Positions 6,410 to 9,215 of a stretch of DNA of 9,215 nt are shown here, in pieces. The first letter of the stretch is position 1. The number at the start of each line of letters is the position of its first letter. Below the pieces are notes generated by a model. That model did no database searches. It was given only the letters and a program-made list of their open reading frames with translations, and was not told the origin of the DNA. The translations under genes were made by a program, and so were the position numbers. Origin of the DNA: Candidatus Sulfopaludibacter sp. SbA3 (GTDB lineage Bacteria; Acidobacteriota; Terriglobia; 20CM-2-55-15); the NCBI GenBank assembly GCA_945861845.1, contig CAMAWS010000094.1:1-9215 (forward strand), read 5' to 3'.

Positions 6410-7114
6410 ATGAATGCCAAAAGAAATAAGCCCAAAGCTGTCGTGCTGATGAGCGGCGGAATGGACAGTTGCGTTACAGCTGCAATCGCCAGCCGGGACT
6501 TCGAGGTTGCCGCGCTGCATGCGAGCTACGGGCAGCGAACCGAACAGCGCGAAGTTCAGTCGTTTCACCGGCTGGCAGAGCATTTCCGAGCGGTTGAAAA
6601 ATTAGTGGTTCGTCTGGATTATTTCTCGGCTATAGGCGGTTCGAGTCTGATAGATTCCGCTATTCCCATTCATGATGCAGACCTTGCTAGCCGTGACATA
6701 CCGAATACTTATGTACCGTTCCGAAACTCGCATTTTTTATCCATCGCGGCGTCGTGGGCTGAGGTTCTTGGAGCACACAAAATCTTTATTGGCGCAGTAT
6801 GGGAGGACAGTTCGGGTTATCCCGACTGCAGGCCGGAGTATTACGACGCGATGAATGCAGTCATACGCGCCGGAACGCGGCCATCAGCAGAAATCACTGT
6901 CGAAACGCCTTTGATCTATCTATCCAAGCGCGACATCGTCAAACAGGGTGTCGAGCTCGGCGCTCCGTTCGAATTAACGTGGTCTTGTTACCGCGATTCC
7001 AATGAAGCGTGCGGCGTTTGCGACAGCTGCGCCTTGAGGCTAAGGGCCTTTCAGGAGGCGGGGATTGTGGATCCAATCGCTTATGCAACCGTGCCGGAAT
7101 ATGCACGAATTTAA
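6410..7114 (+). CDS. queC: 7-cyano-7-deazaguanine (preQ0) synthase QueC
   Basis: This 234-residue enzyme makes preQ0 from 7-carboxy-7-deazaguanine, ammonia and ATP, directly after the QueE step. The PP-loop SGGMDS is at 15-20 and NTYVPFRNSHFLSIAASWAE (99-118) is the family core. The C-terminal zinc site has the cysteines C193, C201, C204 and C207 in TWSCY and CGVCDSCALR. Length is standard (about 220-240). ATG 6410 is preferred; TTG 6404 is two codons upstream in frame. PreQ0 can feed queuosine tRNA modification or, in some bacteria, 7-deazaguanine DNA modification; nothing in the window decides this, as neither queF/tgt nor dpd genes are seen. The stretch near 6595-6740 looks more AT-rich than neighbouring genes, which may be mild heterogeneity. 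Confidence 0.95.
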   Translation: MNAKRNKPKAVVLMSGGMDSCVTAAIASRDFEVAALHASYGQRTEQREVQSFHRLAEHFRAVEKLVVRLDYFSAIGGSSLIDSAIPIHDADLASRDIPNTYVPFRNSHFLSIAASWAEVLGAHKIFIGAVWEDSSGYPDCRPEYYDAMNAVIRAGTRPSAEITVETPLIYLSKRDIVKQGVELGAPFELTWSCYRDSNEACGVCDSCALRLRAFQEAGIVDPIAYATVPEYARI

Positions 7115-7128
7115 GTTCTAAATTTTAC

Positions 7129-7133
7129 GGAGG
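7129..7133 (+). promoter_or_regulatory. Strong Shine-Dalgarno before the secreted TPR gene
   Basis: GGAGG stands 6 nt before ATG 7140, near-ideal spacing. A -10-like TAAATT at 7119-7124 lies just upstream, but without a convincing -35. The strength contrasts with the SD-less starts elsewhere in the window and suggests good expression. Confidence 0.75.
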
Positions 7134-7139
7134 ATTTCA

Positions 7140-8216
7140 ATGAAAGCTGCCAGCAAAATTCTGCTGTTCCTCTTTGTAGCGACGCTCTTCGCGGTTCCGT
7201 CATATGCGCAGACTGGTTCCATCGCTGGAAAGGTCATCGATACGGAAGGCAGGCCCCAGGCCGGCGTTACGATCGTGATCGAGCGCCAGGGCATTGCAGG
7301 CCGGTATCAGGTCAATAGCGATGCCCGCGGCCAATACACCCACGCCGGACTTCCGACAGGCGCCTACAAACTGAGCGCTACAAGAGAAGGCAAGACACTC
7401 GCCACACTCGACAACATCCGCGTTACGTTCGGCGGAACGACAACTGCCGATTTCGATTTCAAGATTCTTTCGGCCCAGGCTAACCAGGACGAAGCCCGTG
7501 CCCAGATCGAGGCGGAAAAGGCCGCTGCCGAAGCCATGAAGGCTTCATTCGAGGCAGGCCGGCTGGCTCTGACAGCCAAGAATTATCCCGAAGCGGTCAA
7601 GCTGTTTCAGGATGCCGTCACGAAGGATCCAACCCAGCACGTCATCTTCGCGAACCTTGCCGACGCGCATTCCGGCGCCAGGCAATACGCCGAGGCTGCC
7701 GAAGCCTACAAGAAGGCCATCGAACTGAAGCCTGATGAAGGCGCATATCACAACAACCTTGGCATCGCGCTCGGAAACGCAGGCAAGGTGGAAGAGGCCA
7801 GTGCCGCGCTTCAGAAAGCGGCCGAAGTCAGCCCAACAACCGCCGGCCAGGCTTATTACAATCTTGGCGCAGTGCTGACCAACCGCGGACGCACCAAGGA
7901 CGCTGGCGATGCTTTCAAGAAAGCCATCGAATTCAGCCCCGACATGGCGCCAGCGTACTATCAGCTCGGTATCTCGTACTTCGGTTCGCCGACAACGATT
8001 CCCGAGGCCGTTCCTGTCCTGGAGAAGTTCCTGTCAATGCAACCGACTGGTCCGGATGCCGACGCCGCCAAGCAGCTCATCGAAGCCGCAAAGGCTTCGG
8101 CCCCGACCGGCTTCACAAGCGACGCGCGACGCGCAGAGGAAGCCAAGGCCGCCGAGAAGGCCGTGGCGGAGAAGGCTGCGAAAGAAAAGCAACAACAGAA
8201 GCAGCAGAAGAGATAG
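7140..8216 (+). CDS. Secreted carboxypeptidase-regulatory-like + TPR protein
   Basis: This 358-residue exported protein has a signal peptide at about 1-23 (KILLFLFVATLFAV, cut near SYA|Q). A carboxypeptidase regulatory-like beta sandwich covers about 26-108, with GSIAGKVIDTEGRPQAGVTI and GQYTHAGLPTGAYKLSA as the typical strands. An Ala/Glu-rich helix (113-135) follows, then about four to five TPR units (136-310), with consensus-like NLADAHSGARQYAEAAEAYK, AYHNNLGIALGNAGKVEEA and YYNLGAVLTNRGRTKDAGDAF. The end is a low-complexity Lys/Ala/Glu/Gln tail (about 328-358). The combination is common in Acidobacteriota. It is probably a periplasmic or envelope scaffold binding other proteins; no enzyme motif is seen. 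It starts 25 bp after queC and is followed by a hairpin region and a second TPR gene. Confidence 0.85.
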   Translation: MKAASKILLFLFVATLFAVPSYAQTGSIAGKVIDTEGRPQAGVTIVIERQGIAGRYQVNSDARGQYTHAGLPTGAYKLSATREGKTLATLDNIRVTFGGTTTADFDFKILSAQANQDEARAQIEAEKAAAEAMKASFEAGRLALTAKNYPEAVKLFQDAVTKDPTQHVIFANLADAHSGARQYAEAAEAYKKAIELKPDEGAYHNNLGIALGNAGKVEEASAALQKAAEVSPTTAGQAYYNLGAVLTNRGRTKDAGDAFKKAIEFSPDMAPAYYQLGISYFGSPTTIPEAVPVLEKFLSMQPTGPDADAAKQLIEAAKASAPTGFTSDARRAEEAKAAEKAVAEKAAKEKQQQKQQKR

Positions 8217-8224
8217 GATGACTT

Positions 8225-8278
8225 TTGAACGCCGGATATCGCATGTGACACTGTTGGCATCCGATATCCGGCGTTCAA
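8225..8278. terminator. 17-bp perfect inverted repeat between two TPR genes
   Basis: 8225-8241 and 8262-8278 are exact reverse complements around a 20-nt loop, starting 9 nt after the TPR gene stop. A partial third copy of the motif (ATATCCGGC, at 8264-8272) recurs directly at 8278-8286, up to 8 nt before the next start codon. The stem is stable, but no T-run follows, so a classical intrinsic terminator is not assured. It may instead be an mRNA-stabilising hairpin, an operator made of repeated half-sites, or a translation-limiting structure. Confidence 0.4.
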
Positions 8279-8293
8279 TATCCGGCATCTCTT

Positions 8294-8902
8294 ATGTTTT
8301 CCTCACGTAATATCCATTTCGTCATCCTCGGTATCATCCTGGGCGCAGCTTCCGGCTATATTTTCGCGTTCTATCAGGTTCAGCGAAACGTGCCGGCAGC
8401 CGTGACGCCAGGTGCACCGCCCAATGCAACGCCAGGCGCCGCAAATGCTCCCCAGGATCATCCGGACGTCACCGCCGAGCAGATGGGCGCGTTGTTTAAG
8501 CAGGCGATCGATAAGAATCCCGGTGATGCCGAGTTGATGACCAAGTACGCAGAATTCCTTTTTAATCAAAGGAAGTTTACAGAGGCGGCGGAGTGGTACA
8601 AGAAAGTGCTGGCGGTAGAACCCGGCAACCTCAATGTCCGGACCGATATGGCCACGGCATTGTGGAACATGGGCGACACCAAAGGCGCAACAGCCGAGTA
8701 CCAGGCCGCCCACAAGATCGATCCCAACCACGTGCCCACTCTCCACAATCTCGTCGTCGCTTACATGGATGGGGGCGGCGACCTGAAGCAGGCCGCAGAA
8801 CTGTTGAAGCGGATTGAAGAACTCGATCCCAAGTATTCAGCGTTACCCGGACTGCAGGTGAAGTTAGAAGAAAGGCAGCGCCGCGGTAAGACCGCGCAGT
8901 AA
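8294..8902 (+). CDS. Membrane-anchored TPR protein
   Basis: This 202-residue protein has an N-terminal uncleaved anchor (about 8-28, IHFVILGIILGAASGYIFAF), then a Pro/Ala-rich linker (33-56), and about three TPR units. These include LFKQAIDKNPGDAELMTKYAEFLFNQRKF (67-95), AEWYKKVLAVEPGNLNVRTDMATALWNMGD (99-128) and AEYQAAHKIDPNHVPTLHNLVVAYMDGGGD (134-163), with a final YSALPGLQVKLEERQRR helix. The layout of one anchor followed by TPRs resembles the CcmH/NrfG C-terminal TPR modules, but no haem-lyase motif is present, so the role is a protein-interaction scaffold of unknown pathway. ATG 8294 has no clear Shine-Dalgarno. It lies directly after the 8225-8278 inverted repeat and 4 bp before the YHS-type gene. 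Confidence 0.8.
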   Translation: MFSSRNIHFVILGIILGAASGYIFAFYQVQRNVPAAVTPGAPPNATPGAANAPQDHPDVTAEQMGALFKQAIDKNPGDAELMTKYAEFLFNQRKFTEAAEWYKKVLAVEPGNLNVRTDMATALWNMGDTKGATAEYQAAHKIDPNHVPTLHNLVVAYMDGGGDLKQAAELLKRIEELDPKYSALPGLQVKLEERQRRGKTAQ

Positions 8903-8906
8903 CCTG

Positions 8907-9155
8907 ATGCGATTGCTGATTCGCGTCCTGCTGGTCTTCTTCGTGATCAGCGCCTTGCTTTCAATCGTACGCGGACTTCTCAATCCAACCACGCCAAACC
9001 GGCGCCAGGCTCGCGGGAACCCTCCTCCGGGGGGCAGGCTGATAAAAGATCCCATCTGCGGAATTTACGTTGCGGAGTCGAGCGCTTTGCAGTCCGGCGA
9101 TAATTATTTCTGCTCGGAAGAATGCCGTCAGAAATTCATCGCGGCAAAAGCGTAA
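8907..9155 (+). CDS. Small membrane-anchored YHS/PP0621-type cysteine protein
   Basis: This 82-residue protein has an N-terminal membrane helix (about 3-24), a basic Pro/Gly-rich linker (28-44), and a C-terminal metal-binding-like module DPICGIYV (48-55) ... YFCSEECRQKFIA (67-79). The three cysteines (51, 69, 73) with the YFCSEECRQKF pattern fit the YHS/TRASH-like fold seen in PP0621-type proteins, which usually bind zinc or another metal. The function of this family is not established. It starts 4 bp after the preceding TPR gene stop and probably belongs to the same transcript, so it may work with the anchored TPR protein in envelope or metal handling; this is inference. Confidence 0.8.
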   Translation: MRLLIRVLLVFFVISALLSIVRGLLNPTTPNRRQARGNPPPGGRLIKDPICGIYVAESSALQSGDNYFCSEECRQKFIAAKA

Positions 9156-9190
9156 ACTGGCCAGTGGGCGCGGGGCTTTAGTCCCGTGCC
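9156..9190. repeat. Palindrome and hairpin at the right edge, possible partial dispersed repeat
   Basis: A perfect 10-bp palindrome (ACTGGCCAGT, 9156-9165) directly follows the YHS gene stop. Next, 9167-9174 pairs with 9183-9190 (7 of 8, plus one G-T) around an 8-nt loop. The core resembles dispersed CGGGACTAAAGCCCCG-type repeats. It may terminate the transcript. The window ends before any second arm could be seen. Confidence 0.35.
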
Positions 9191-9215
9191 AGGATCAAAC
9201 AGACATTTCTGGAAC

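Overview
The window looks like a chromosomal segment of an Acidobacteriota-like bacterium. Support for this is moderate: GC content is medium-high, there is a secreted protein with a carboxypeptidase-regulatory-like domain followed by TPRs, there is a CreD-like/small wHTH operon, and the intergenic spaces are filled with palindromic repeats. No phage, plasmid, CRISPR, tRNA or rRNA genes were seen.

Layout. (1) Minus strand, 1-788: a stand-alone B3/4-domain protein whose stop overlaps the GTG start of a JAMM-type metallopeptidase that runs off the left edge. (2) 789-1114: the space between divergent genes, filled by a nested inverted-repeat element of about 250 bp (812-1063). (3) 1115-3004: an iron-sulfur XPD-type helicase of the DinG/YoaA family. 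(4) 3047-5221: a tightly overlapping three-gene operon of CreD-like membrane protein, six-helix membrane protein and small winged-helix regulator. (5) 5222-5718: non-coding DNA holding a possible coding remnant and a 230-bp palindromic element (5401-5630) bounded by an exact 9-bp direct repeat, which reads as a MITE-like insertion. (6) 5719-7114: queE and queC, consecutive enzymes of preQ0 (7-deazaguanine) synthesis. (7) 7140-9155: a secreted TPR protein, a membrane-anchored TPR protein and a small anchored YHS-type cysteine protein, all plus strand. (8) The right edge holds a short palindrome and hairpin that may be part of another dispersed repeat.

How the genes relate. QueE makes 7-carboxy-7-deazaguanine and QueC converts it to preQ0, so these two act in series. 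FolE, QueD and QueF are not in the window. The CreD-like operon is probably an envelope-related unit with its own regulator. The three downstream genes look like cell-envelope assembly or scaffolding proteins of unknown pathway. The helicase is a DNA repair enzyme unrelated to its neighbours.

A recurring feature is that several genes at the head of a transcription unit (3047, 5719, and less clearly 1115 and 6410) lack a Shine-Dalgarno sequence and have a -10-like hexamer only 7-13 nt before the start codon, which suggests leaderless or very short-leader mRNAs. By contrast, 4856 and 7140 have clear Shine-Dalgarno sequences. Nothing here amounts to a clear new biological system; the most notable structure is the MITE-like element at 5392-5639.
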